From the NCBI GenBank assembly GCA_023150095.1, contig JAKLLO010000025.1:1-39387 (forward strand): a stretch of 39,387 bases of DNA, in the 5' to 3' direction. A program made the translations under genes and the position numbers. Positions 22,778-30,699 of the stretch are shown here, piece by piece; the first letter of the stretch is position 1, and every line of letters starts with the position of its first letter. This DNA comes from Zoogloea sp. (GTDB lineage: Bacteria; Pseudomonadota; Gammaproteobacteria; Burkholderiales; Rhodocyclaceae). The notes under the pieces are model-generated. The model worked only from the letters and a program-made list of their open reading frames with translations. It was not told the origin of the DNA and did no database searches.

Positions 22778-23173
22778 TCACCCCCGGGACTGCTGCTTGT
22801 CGGGCGCCTGCAGCAAGGCTGTCGTCGGCAGCCAGCCGAAAGTCTGCGCGGCATACACCGACGCGCAGAGGCTCAGGAAGTTGCGGAAAAGATCCACCGG
22901 CCGCCGATCGTCCGCGTCGGCAAAATCAAACTGCGTCCCGAACATGTGGAACTCGCCACATATGCTGCTGAAGAGATTGTCGAAAAAAGCATCCCGACGC
23001 ACCTCCGGCGCCTTCTCGGTGACGAGCTGCTGAAGCAGGGAACCGTAGGCCGCCTTCGCCAGGGACCTGACGCTTCGGGCGAAATCATCGGCACGGTCGT
23101 CGGGAAAGTTCACCATCGTGATCTTGAACGACCGACCATCCTTGGGGTGCTTGGCATGAATCCGGATCTGCAT
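22778..23173 (-). CDS. Hypothetical protein, 131 aa
   Basis: The ATG at 23173 is the only ATG between the upstream in-frame TAA and the coding body. The product starts MQIRIHAKHPKDGRSFKITMVNFPDD and has mixed charged and hydrophobic composition with no signal peptide. A phrase such as RSFKITMVNFPDDRADDFARS looks like genuine folded protein rather than a GC-rich shadow. I do not recognise a family. No good Shine-Dalgarno is seen. It lies between the DUF5710 gene (110 bp upstream) and tRNA-fMet, all on the minus strand. The competing plus-strand frame runs through the tRNA gene and is unlikely. Confidence 0.6.
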   Translation of the reverse strand: MQIRIHAKHPKDGRSFKITMVNFPDDRADDFARSVRSLAKAAYGSLLQQLVTEKAPEVRRDAFFDNLFSSICGEFHMFGTQFDFADADDRRPVDLFRNFLSLCASVYAAQTFGWLPTTALLQAPDKQQSRG

Positions 23174-23283
23174 GGTCGCGACTTACATCGGATGACCATT
23201 ACTTAACGACCCGGACCGGACGAGCTTGATGACGGAATACGTGAAACGCGTCGCCTCGGGGCCGAGCCGGCGCAAACCGATAA

Positions 23284-23595
23284 TCAGGCCGGCGCGCGCC
23301 AGCCCCGCGCAACGACCACCTGCCCGCAGGCGGCGCAGCCCACCCACGGCAGGCAGGCGCAATTCAGCTCGAAGTAACGCGGGCCGGTCTGCACCTGCGC
23401 CGCCTTCGTGCGGACGGCCGGAGCCGGCTTGGCCGCCGCCTCCACCAGATCGCCCTGGGCCGGCAACCAGCGCTCGAAGGCCGCCAGGTTGGGCGCGCTC
23501 TGGACGTACCACTGCTTCTTCGCCGGATCCCAGCGGGCGCCCAGGCGCTTGGCTTCGTCCTTCTCGGCAAACGGTACGCGCAGGTAGGTTTTCAT
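23284..23595 (-). CDS. DUF5710 domain protein, 103 aa
   Basis: The N-terminal 45 residues (LRVPFAEKDEAKRLGARWDP followed by AKKQWYV) match the DUF5710 signature. This is a small module found alone or attached to DNA-processing and phage or plasmid proteins, with no settled function. A Pro/Ala linker follows. The C-terminus has three cysteines in NCACLPWVGCAACG, which could bind a metal. The ATG at 23595 follows GGAAAG at suitable spacing. The start is only 7 bp after the stop of the small membrane-protein gene at 23603-23749, so the two are probably co-transcribed. Confidence 0.8.
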   Translation of the reverse strand: MKTYLRVPFAEKDEAKRLGARWDPAKKQWYVQSAPNLAAFERWLPAQGDLVEAAAKPAPAVRTKAAQVQTGPRYFELNCACLPWVGCAACGQVVVARGWRAPA

Positions 23596-23602
23596 GGCGG
23601 AA

Positions 23603-23749
23603 TCACTTTCCAGTCAGGCGCGACGAGAGCCGGCGTCGCTTCTCGGCGCCCCGCTGGCTCTGCCGCATGTCGAACACGAACGACGCCATCGCAACCAGTG
23701 CAGCGACGACGCATGCGCCGATGATGATGTAACCCACGATTCCGTGCAT
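23603..23749 (-). CDS. Small single-span membrane protein, 48 aa
   Basis: The frame ATG at 23749 to TGA at 23603 encodes MHGIVGYIIIGACVVAALVA followed by MASFVFDMRQSQ and a basic tail (EKRRRLSSRLTGK). Residues 4-26 form one clear transmembrane helix, and the positive tail predicts a cytoplasmic C-terminus. The gene stops 7 bp before the DUF5710 start, suggesting an operon. It has no obvious Shine-Dalgarno. No family is recognised. Confidence 0.6.
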   Translation of the reverse strand: MHGIVGYIIIGACVVAALVAMASFVFDMRQSQRGAEKRRRLSSRLTGK

Positions 23750-23830
23750 TTATAGATGCTGATTTGATACCGGCGGGACGGAGAAAACGGATCGAACACA
23801 TCCGCCGCGCTAGCCCGGTGATAGCCCAAC

Positions 23831-23858
23831 GAAAAGGCCGACCCTCTCGGATCGGCCT
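23831..23858 (-). terminator. Terminator of tRNA-Thr
   Basis: Seven-base arms AGGCCGA (23835-23841) and TCGGCCT (23852-23858) with a ten-base loop are followed on the minus strand by TTTTC. It lies 16 bp after the tRNA. Confidence 0.75.
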
Positions 23859-23874
23859 ATCTATCTGATTCAAC

Positions 23875-23950
23875 TGGTGCCGGTGAAAGGAATCGAACCC
23901 TCGACCTTCGCATTACAAGTGCGCTGCTCTACCAACTGAGCTACACCGGC
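23875..23950 (-). tRNA. tRNA-Thr (anticodon TGT)
   Basis: A 76-nt cloverleaf with encoded CCA. The acceptor stem is GCCGGTG/CACCGGC, the D-arm is AGCTCAGTTGGTAGAGC, the anticodon loop CTTGTAA reads ACA, and the T-arm is GAGGGTTCGATTCCTTTC. Confidence 0.96.
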
Positions 23951-24099
23951 TGATCGCCGCCTTCCGGCCACACCGGAAACATCCCGATATGCATGGACGG
24001 CAAAGGCCGGCCTGAACTATCCTTGGGAGTGGCGCAGGCCCCGGCGAGGGCCGGATTATAAACACAAAGCGACCCAACCACGCAGCCCCTACAAAGCGC

Positions 24100-25656
24100 A
24101 TGTCCAACGCCCCAAAGCCAGACATCCCCGGCGGCGCCCCCGTCGGTTCAACCAAGCCGCCGATCCGGCTGCTGTTCATCGAAGACTCCGAAAACGACGT
24201 CCTGCTGCTGCTGCACCGTTTCCGCAACGCGGGCTACGCGCCAACCTACCTGCAGGTGGCGTCCGAGGAAGGCCTGCTCGAGGCGCTGCAGCGTGAGAGC
24301 TGGGACGTCATCCTGTGCGATCACAACCTGCCGGGCTTCAACGCCCAGGCGGCCCTGCGCAGCACCCAGGAGCTCGGCGTCGACCTGCCCTTCATCATCG
24401 TATCCGGGGTGATGCAGGAGGACGAAGCCATCGCCGCGATGCGCGCCGGCGCCCACGACTACCTCAGCAAGAACAAGCTCGACCGCCTGGTGCCGGCCGT
24501 CGAGCGCGAGATGCGCGAAGTCGTCAACCGCCGCGAGAAGCGCCAGGCCGAGCAAACGCTGCGCCAGAGCGAGGCACGCCTGCGCGCCCTCACCGACAAC
24601 ATCCCCGGCGTGGTCTTCCAGATGGGCTACACGCCGGACGGCATGCTCGGCTTCCAGTATCTGTCCGAAGCCGCGACGATGCTCTTCGGCACCTCGGCCG
24701 AGGAGCTCATCGGCAGCTCCGCCGGCTGGATGAACTGGCTGCTCAACGAAGACCTGCCCGGCTTCATGGAAGCCGCCAGCGTGTCGGCCGAGAACCTCTC
24801 CACCCTCAACTGGGAAGGCCGCATCCAGCTCTCCACCGGCGAACAGAAGTGGATCAACCTGCGCAGCTCGCCGCGCCTGTCCGAGATGGGTGCCGTGGTG
24901 TGGGAAGGCGTGATGTGGAACATCACCCACAGCAAGCACGTCGAGGCCGACCTGCGCGAATCCCGCAGCCAGCTGGCGGCCCTCTCCAACCACCTCCAGC
25001 GCATCAAGGAAGAAGAGCGCGAGCGCATCGCCCGGGACGTCCACGACGTGCTCGGTGGTACCCTCGTTGCCATGAAGTTCGAGATGTCCCTGCTGGAAGC
25101 CAAGCTCGACGTGAACCTCGCCCAGGCCCGCGAACGCGCCCGCAACGTGGGGCGGATGGTGGACGACGCCATCGCCACCGTGGGCCGCGTCACCCGCGAA
25201 CTGCGCCCCGGCATCCTCAAGGATTTCGGCCTCGCGGCGGCGATCGAATCCCAGGGCGAGGACTTCGCCCAGCGGACGGGCATCGCCTGTAACATTCTTT
25301 GTACCGACCATGACCTCGACCCGGACTACGATACGGCTCTGGCCTTCTTCCGGGTGTTCCAGGAGGCGCTGACCAACGTCAGCAAACACGCAGGCGCGAC
25401 CGAGGTGAACGTGAGACTCATGCAGGAAGGTGACGAAGTGGTGCTCGAGATCGCCGACGACGGTTGCGGCCTCGCCGCAACCGACCTGCAGAAGCCCCGC
25501 TCCTTTGGCCTGCGGGGCATCCGCGAACGGCTGGCCAGTCTCGGCGGGCGCCTGGATCTCACCGACATCCAGCCCCACGGCACCCGCCTCGCCCTGCGCG
25601 CGCCCCTCCTGCCGGCCTCGCCGGACGAGCCCAACCCCACCAGGAGCCTTGCATGA
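24100..25656 (+). CDS. REC-PAS sensor histidine kinase (NarL/DegS-type, HisKA_3)
   Basis: 518 aa with no transmembrane segment, so a cytoplasmic sensor. Residues 23-145 form a receiver domain with acidic pocket E28/D29, phosphoacceptor D74 (CDHNLPG) and a K in YLSKNK. Residues about 160-285 look like a PAS domain. A coiled coil leads into HisKA_3, with the phospho-accepting H315 in RIARDVHDVLGG. The HATPase_c domain has the N box EALTNVSKHA and G boxes DDGCGL and FGLRGIRERL. The stop overlaps the start of the response regulator (ATGA), so the two form a cognate pair. An N-terminal receiver on a kinase suggests it takes input from another phosphorelay. The ATG lacks a clear Shine-Dalgarno. The signal is unknown. 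Confidence 0.92.
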   Translation: MSNAPKPDIPGGAPVGSTKPPIRLLFIEDSENDVLLLLHRFRNAGYAPTYLQVASEEGLLEALQRESWDVILCDHNLPGFNAQAALRSTQELGVDLPFIIVSGVMQEDEAIAAMRAGAHDYLSKNKLDRLVPAVEREMREVVNRREKRQAEQTLRQSEARLRALTDNIPGVVFQMGYTPDGMLGFQYLSEAATMLFGTSAEELIGSSAGWMNWLLNEDLPGFMEAASVSAENLSTLNWEGRIQLSTGEQKWINLRSSPRLSEMGAVVWEGVMWNITHSKHVEADLRESRSQLAALSNHLQRIKEEERERIARDVHDVLGGTLVAMKFEMSLLEAKLDVNLAQARERARNVGRMVDDAIATVGRVTRELRPGILKDFGLAAAIESQGEDFAQRTGIACNILCTDHDLDPDYDTALAFFRVFQEALTNVSKHAGATEVNVRLMQEGDEVVLEIADDGCGLAATDLQKPRSFGLRGIRERLASLGGRLDLTDIQPHGTRLALRAPLLPASPDEPNPTRSLA

Positions 25657-26294
25657 GCAAGCCCATCCGCGTACTGATAGCCGACGACCACGCGATCGTC
25701 CGCCAGGGCCTGCGCCAGATCCTCTCCGACACCGCCGATCTCACCGTGGCCGGCGAAGCCGAAAATGGTGTCCAGGCCGTGCAGATGGTGCGCTCGGGCG
25801 AATGGGACGTGGTGCTGATGGACGTCTCGATGCCTGACCGCAACGGCATCGACGCCCTCAAGATCATCAAGAAGGAATTCCCGCGCCTGCCGGTGCTCAT
25901 CCTCAGCATGTATCCCGAAGAGCAATACGCGATCCGCGCCCTCAAGGCCGGCGCGGCGGGCTACCTCACCAAGCAGAGCGCACCGGAACTCCTCGTCACC
26001 GCGATCCGCCAGGTGGCCAGCGGCAAGAAATACGTCAGCCCGTCCCTCGCCGAGGAGCTCGCCAACGCCATCGGTGAAGACAGCGAACGCCCGCCCCACG
26101 AGAAGCTCTCCGATCGCGAATACCAGACTCTCTGCATGATCGCCTCCGGCAAGACGCCCACCGAGATCGCCGAGGCCCTCAACCTCAGCGTCAAGACGGT
26201 CAGCGTCTATCGGGCGCGGCTCCTCGAGAAGATGAACCTGCGCAACAATGCCGAGCTGACCCATTACGGGCTCAAGCACGGTCTGGCCGAATAA
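25653..26294 (+). CDS. NarL/FixJ-family response regulator
   Basis: 213 aa starting MSKPIRVLIADDHAIVRQGL. AGGAG lies seven bases upstream, and the ATG overlaps the kinase stop by four bases. The receiver domain (1-120) carries D11/D12, phosphoacceptor D57 (VVLMDVSMP) and a K in YLTKQ. A LuxR-type helix-turn-helix (about 148-205) follows, with LSDREYQTLCMIASGKTPTE and LNLSVKTVSVYRARLLEKM. It should bind DNA as a dimer after phosphotransfer from the upstream kinase. Targets are unknown; the downstream diguanylate cyclase is a reasonable candidate. Confidence 0.94.
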   Translation: MSKPIRVLIADDHAIVRQGLRQILSDTADLTVAGEAENGVQAVQMVRSGEWDVVLMDVSMPDRNGIDALKIIKKEFPRLPVLILSMYPEEQYAIRALKAGAAGYLTKQSAPELLVTAIRQVASGKKYVSPSLAEELANAIGEDSERPPHEKLSDREYQTLCMIASGKTPTEIAEALNLSVKTVSVYRARLLEKMNLRNNAELTHYGLKHGLAE

Positions 26295-26329
26295 GCGCCG
26301 GGTTTCATTTTTTCCGCTTTTTACGCAGT

Positions 26330-26368
26330 GGCCATGTCCGGCAGCCTCAAGGCGTGTCAGACATGGCC
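26330..26368 (+). promoter_or_regulatory. Inverted repeat between response regulator and diguanylate cyclase
   Basis: Perfect nine-base arms GGCCATGTC (26330-26338) and GACATGGCC (26360-26368) enclose 21 bases that contain a second small stem (GCC-TCAA-GGC). There is no T-tract after it, so an operator or 5'-UTR structure is more likely than a terminator. Confidence 0.45.
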
Positions 26369-26470
26369 GTTATTCATCGGGCTTACCAGAAGCGCCGTTG
26401 CTCGCCCCTGCCCGGCACCGGGGCCCGCCATGAAGACGGCCGCTCGCAAACCGCCCTGCGCAGACCCGCC

Positions 26471-28231
26471 ATGAACGAACCCAGTCATCCCTCGGACATC
26501 GCCCGCGAAGCCTTCCGCCAACTCGCCCTGCGCCGGATCGCCCCCACCCCCGACAACTACCAGACCCTCTACCACGAGATCGCCGGCACCGCCGCCGACG
26601 ACACCTTTCCGGAGCGCCCGCTCAAGCTGATCGCGGCCAGCCTGCCCCGCCACAACCACGAAGCCCTGCGCATCGCCCGGGATTTCGACACCGCCGTGGC
26701 CCAGGCCGACTGGAACAAGCTCGGCGCCGTGATCGCCGACGCCCTGGGCGCCACGAACAGCCAGGACATCAACTGGGGCAGCCTGCTGCGCGACCTCATC
26801 GCCGAATGGGACCGGCGCCAGGCCGGCCTCACCCAGGCCCGCAAGCGCGAGATGCTCGACCGCGTGCTCAGCGCCTCCGGCACCAACCCCGAGCGCCTCG
26901 CCGAGCGGCTGCAGGGCCTGCTGCGCGCCTGGACACGCAACGCCGACGACGATGACCCGGCCGTTGCCTGCGGCGACACCGCACCGGCCGCCTCCAGCCA
27001 CGCCACCGCGGGCGCCCCGCGCACCGACACCGCGACGCCGGTCTTCGCCCGGCTGCTGGCCGACCTGCTCGACAGCATCGCCAGCCAGACCCGGCCGGCC
27101 GACGCCGAGATCGCCACCGAGGCGCGCGCCCTGGCCGTCGCCCTGCGGCAGCAGCCGGGTCCGCTGCCCGCCGACGCGCTCCAGCAGCGCCTCGACACGC
27201 TGCGGGCCGGCCTCGAATGGGCCACCGAAGACCAGCACGCCCTGCGCGACGCCCTCCAGCGCGTGCTCCAGCTCATCCTCGAGAACATCGGCGAGCTGGT
27301 GGTGGACGACCGCTGGCTGCACGGCCAGATCACCCTGATGGGCGAGATGTTCGCCCATCCTCTCGACGTGCGCGTGCTGGGCGAACTCGAAAGCCGCCTG
27401 CGCAGCGTGATCGACCGCCAGAGCGCCATCAAGCTGGAACTCTCCGACGCCCAGCTGCGGCTCAAGGAGATGCTCTCCCGCTTCGTCGACCGACTGGGCG
27501 AATTCACGGATTCGACCGGCGACTACCACGCCAAGATCGAACGCTCCGCCGAGCGCATCGCCGCCGCCCAGGACATCGCCGAACTCACCGACGTCATCGC
27601 CGACGTGATGCGCGAGACCCGCAGCGTGCAGGCCTCCACCGCCCGCTCCCGGGACGAACTCGTCGCCCTGCGCAGCCGCGTGGACAAAGCCAACACCGAG
27701 ATCACCCGCCTCCAGCACGAACTCGAACAGACCAGCGAACTCATCCGCCACGACCCGCTCACCGGCGTGCTCAACCGCAAGGGCCTCGACGAAGCCCTCG
27801 CCCGCGAGACCGCCTTCGCCCAGCGCCGCGGCACGCCCCTGTGCCTGGGGCTGCTCGACATCGACAACTTCAAGCAGATCAACGACATCCACGGCCACCA
27901 AACCGGCGACGAGGCGCTCCAGCACCTCACCGAAGTCGTCCGCGAGAACATCCGCCCGCAGGATTCCGTCGCCCGCTACGGTGGCGAGGAGTTCGTGATC
28001 CTGCTCCCCGACACGGAGCTGGACGCCGCCGTGGCTGCCCTCGTCCGCCTCCAGCGTGCGCTCACCAAACGCTTCTTCCTCGCCCGCCAGCAAAAGCTGC
28101 TGATCACCTTCAGCGCCGGCGTCGCCCAGCTGCTCGAAGGCGAGACGCCCGAGCAGGCCCTCGACCGCGCCGACAAGGCCATGTACATCGCCAAGCGCTC
28201 CGGCAAGAACCGCGTCCTCGCCGCCCGCTGA
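26471..28231 (+). CDS. GGDEF diguanylate cyclase
   Basis: 586 aa from the chosen ATG (MNEPSHPSDIAREAFRQLAL). GTG 26354 and ATG 26363 are also in frame, but they add basic, low-complexity sequence and lie inside an inverted repeat. The N-terminal 430 residues are helical and soluble, with a predicted coiled coil just before the catalytic domain. The GGDEF domain (about 430-586) has DPLTGVLNRKGL, DIDNFKQIND and the active-site GGEEF at 504-508. An RxxD inhibitory site (RPQD, 495-498) lies five residues upstream. It should make cyclic-di-GMP from two GTP and be product-inhibited. The N-terminal region resembles no sensor domain I can name. It follows the two-component pair on the same strand. 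Confidence 0.92.
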   Translation: MNEPSHPSDIAREAFRQLALRRIAPTPDNYQTLYHEIAGTAADDTFPERPLKLIAASLPRHNHEALRIARDFDTAVAQADWNKLGAVIADALGATNSQDINWGSLLRDLIAEWDRRQAGLTQARKREMLDRVLSASGTNPERLAERLQGLLRAWTRNADDDDPAVACGDTAPAASSHATAGAPRTDTATPVFARLLADLLDSIASQTRPADAEIATEARALAVALRQQPGPLPADALQQRLDTLRAGLEWATEDQHALRDALQRVLQLILENIGELVVDDRWLHGQITLMGEMFAHPLDVRVLGELESRLRSVIDRQSAIKLELSDAQLRLKEMLSRFVDRLGEFTDSTGDYHAKIERSAERIAAAQDIAELTDVIADVMRETRSVQASTARSRDELVALRSRVDKANTEITRLQHELEQTSELIRHDPLTGVLNRKGLDEALARETAFAQRRGTPLCLGLLDIDNFKQINDIHGHQTGDEALQHLTEVVRENIRPQDSVARYGGEEFVILLPDTELDAAVAALVRLQRALTKRFFLARQQKLLITFSAGVAQLLEGETPEQALDRADKAMYIAKRSGKNRVLAAR

Positions 28232-28286
28232 AACGCGCCGCGCCGGAGCGGCGGGCCGGCACGGAGTATGCTAAATTCGTCGGCTT

Positions 28287-28646
28287 ATGCGCATGTTCTC
28301 TTCCCTCCCGGCGACGCTGGCCGGCACCGTGATCGTCCTGGCCCTGACGCCGGGCCTCACCGCCGGCGCGGAATCCCTCGGCCGGCTGTTCCACTCGCCC
28401 GTCGAACGCGCCCGCATCGACCACCCGCCACCGCCGCCCGCGGCGCCGACGGCCACGCCACCGCGCCTTGACGGCATCATCACCCGCAGCGGCGGCCGGC
28501 CGGTGATCTTCCTGGACGGCCTGGCCACTCCCGCCGACACCCGCCAGATCCGCATTGACAACGCCAGCGCGCGCGTGACCACCCCGGACGGCCAGCGCCA
28601 CCACCTGCGCGTCGGCGACTCCCCCCTCAACACCGGCGCCCCCTGA
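28287..28646 (+). CDS. Small periplasmic protein, GspC/MshK-like
   Basis: 119 aa with an N-terminal hydrophobic segment (about 8-27, ending GLTAGAES) that looks like a signal peptide. A Pro-rich linker (about 46-60) and a small beta domain follow: LDGIITRSGGRPVIFLDG, then ARVTTPDGQRHHLRVGDS. That pattern resembles the homology region of GspC/PilP/MshK-type assembly proteins, although similarity is weak and the family call is inference. The stop overlaps the next start (TGATG), so it is translated together with the pseudopilin-like genes downstream. Confidence 0.7.
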   Translation: MRMFSSLPATLAGTVIVLALTPGLTAGAESLGRLFHSPVERARIDHPPPPPAAPTATPPRLDGIITRSGGRPVIFLDGLATPADTRQIRIDNASARVTTPDGQRHHLRVGDSPLNTGAP

Positions 28647-29824
28647 TGCGCACCGGGCCCGCCCGGCGTCGGCAGCGGGGCATGCTCCTGCCCGCCCTGA
28701 TCGTCCTTCTCGCAGTGGGCGGCCTCGGCTGGCTGCTGTCGCGCCAGGACAGCGCCGCCCATCGCGATCTCATCCGCGAAGCCCGCAGCGCCGACGCCCT
28801 CGCCACCGCCCGCGAAGCCCTCCTGGGCTACGCCGCCATCTATCGAAGCCGCGAACACCCCAACGCCGACTTCGGCTACCTGCCCTGCCCCGACCTCGAC
28901 GGCGACGGCTCTTCCGAGACCTGCGGCACCAAGGGCCAGACCAGCATCGGCCGGCTGCCCTACCTCACCCTCAACCTGCCCGACCTGCGCGACGGCAACG
29001 GCGAATGCCTGTGGTACGCCGTCTCCGGCCACTTCAAGAACAACCCCAAGCCCGACGCCCTCAACTGGGACAGCACCGGCAGCTTCCAGCTCATCGACCA
29101 GGCCGGCACCACCCGCGCCCTGGCCGGCGACCAGACCGGCCGCGCCGCGGCCCTCGTCATCGCCGCCGGCGCCCCGCTGGCCGACCAGTCGCGCAGCGCC
29201 GGCCCCGCCCGCTGCGGTGGCGACACCGAAGCCCGCCAGGTGCGCGAATACGTCGAAGCCCTCGAAGCCGCCGACGCAAACGGCGTCACGCCCGTCCGCA
29301 CCAGCGCCGGCAACGACCGCCTGATGGCGATCACCACCGACGACATCTACCGCCAGCTCAAGCGCCGGCCCAGCTACGCCAGCTGGCTGCAGCAGGTGAT
29401 CCAGGCCAGCGCCGACTGCCTCGCCAGCCTGCCCGCGGTGGTGGCGCCGGAGCGCGTCGGCCCGCTCGAGCTCGGCCGCCTGCCGGCGCCCAACAGGCTC
29501 ACCGGCACCTGCCGCAACGAAACCCTGCGCGACGCCGTCGCCAACTGGGCCGAGGCCATGCGCTACGCCCGCTGCGTGGACGGCACCGACTGTCTCACCG
29601 GCATCGGCCGGCGCTGCCGTGGCGCGCTGATCTTCAGCGGCGAACGCGCCGACGCCAGCCAGCGCCGGATTGATCCCACCGACCGGCTCATCACCCGCAA
29701 CTACCTCGAAGCCGACACCCTCGCCCTGCTCGCCACCGGCCAGCTCGGCAGCCTGCCCGCCACCTTCGCCATCCCCGCGCTCGACCGCCCGGCCAGCGCC
29801 GACATCGCCCTATGCATTCCCTGA
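28646..29824 (+). CDS. Pseudopilin-like protein, GspK-like, lacking Glu5
   Basis: 392 aa. The N-terminus RTGPARRRQRG precedes a hydrophobic helix MLLPALIVLLAVGGLGWLL, as in prepilins. However, position +5 is not Glu, a feature also seen in the tip pseudopilin GspK. The large C-terminal globular part contains about ten cysteines in motifs such as LPCPDLDGDGSSETCGTKGQ. An acidic DLDGDGS loop could bind calcium. The start overlaps the previous stop and the end overlaps the next gene's start by 13 bp, so the three genes form a tight operon. Function is probably a minor or capping subunit of a type II secretion or type IV pilus-like filament; substrate unknown. Confidence 0.72.
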   Translation: MRTGPARRRQRGMLLPALIVLLAVGGLGWLLSRQDSAAHRDLIREARSADALATAREALLGYAAIYRSREHPNADFGYLPCPDLDGDGSSETCGTKGQTSIGRLPYLTLNLPDLRDGNGECLWYAVSGHFKNNPKPDALNWDSTGSFQLIDQAGTTRALAGDQTGRAAALVIAAGAPLADQSRSAGPARCGGDTEARQVREYVEALEAADANGVTPVRTSAGNDRLMAITTDDIYRQLKRRPSYASWLQQVIQASADCLASLPAVVAPERVGPLELGRLPAPNRLTGTCRNETLRDAVANWAEAMRYARCVDGTDCLTGIGRRCRGALIFSGERADASQRRIDPTDRLITRNYLEADTLALLATGQLGSLPATFAIPALDRPASADIALCIP

Positions 29825-30552
29825 CCCACGCTGCCGCACGCCAGCACCACCGCGGCTTCACCCTCGTCGAGATGGCCGTCGTGCTGCTCGTCCTCACCCT
29901 CCTCACCGGCGGGCTCACCGTCGGGCTGTCGGCCCACCTCGCCCGCCGGGCCGAAGCCGCCACCGACGACGCCCTCGGCGAAGCCCGCGACGCGCTGCTC
30001 GGCTTCGTGGTGCGCAAGGGCTACCTCCCCTGCCCCGCCAAAAGCGCCACCGACGGCGCCGAAGACCGCGTGAGCCCCACCGCCTGCCGCACGCAGAACG
30101 GCCTGCTGCCGTGGGCCACTCTCGGCATCGCCGGGCTCGACGGCTGGTCCCGCCGTCTCCGCTACGCCGTCGCCACGCCGTATGTGCAGCCGATCCGCAA
30201 CGTCGTCACGGGCGAAAAAGCCAACCTCGCCGACGGCGACATCACCATCAAGACCCGCAACCTCGACGGCGCCGAACTCTTCCTCACCACCACGGGCGGC
30301 AGCAGCCCGGCGGTGATCCTCTCCCACGGCGCCAACGGCCTGGGCGCCACCGACCAGCAAGGCAACGCGCTCGCCGCGCCGCCAGAGGGCAGCGACGAAG
30401 CCCGCAACGCCAGCGCCGACGGCAGGCTGTTCTTCAGCCGGCCGACCTCCGACAACCCCGCAGCCCCCGGCGGCAGCTTCGACGATCGCGTCACCTGGCT
30501 GTCGCCCAACCTCCTCGCCCACCGCCTCATCAGCGCCGGCACGCTCCCCTGA
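29812..30552 (+). CDS. Type II/IV pseudopilin (prepilin-type N-terminal cleavage motif)
   Basis: 246 aa with a classical prepilin leader: QHHRG followed by FTLVEMAVVLLVLTLL, with Glu at +5, cut by prepilin peptidase PilD. The C-terminal domain contains YLPCPAKSATDGAEDRVSPT, a Cys-containing pseudopilin-like region. The start overlaps the upstream gene by 13 bp. With the two upstream genes it forms a set of filament subunits with no ATPase, secretin or inner-membrane platform gene nearby, so the assembly machine must be encoded elsewhere. Confidence 0.85.
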   Translation: MHSLTHAAARQHHRGFTLVEMAVVLLVLTLLTGGLTVGLSAHLARRAEAATDDALGEARDALLGFVVRKGYLPCPAKSATDGAEDRVSPTACRTQNGLLPWATLGIAGLDGWSRRLRYAVATPYVQPIRNVVTGEKANLADGDITIKTRNLDGAELFLTTTGGSSPAVILSHGANGLGATDQQGNALAAPPEGSDEARNASADGRLFFSRPTSDNPAAPGGSFDDRVTWLSPNLLAHRLISAGTLP

Positions 30553-30699
30553 AAGTGTCGACGTGCGTGTCGGGCCCTGGCCGGATGCGGCAGGCTGCGC
30601 ACTACGACACACATCCCGACAATCAGCCCGGCGCAGCGGCTTGACCCCCGTTTCCCGCAGACGTGAAACTTGTCACGGTTCACTTCCGCAGGAAATCCG

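Noticed and set aside
23592-23873. Minus-strand frame of 93 codons
   Set aside because: It overlaps the 48-aa membrane protein in another frame and reads into the tRNA-Thr terminator. Its product is Arg-rich with no features.
24023-24062. Promoter for the histidine kinase (TTGGGA and TATAAA)
   Set aside because: The two boxes are 28 bp apart, too far for a sigma-70 promoter, and no better pair was found.
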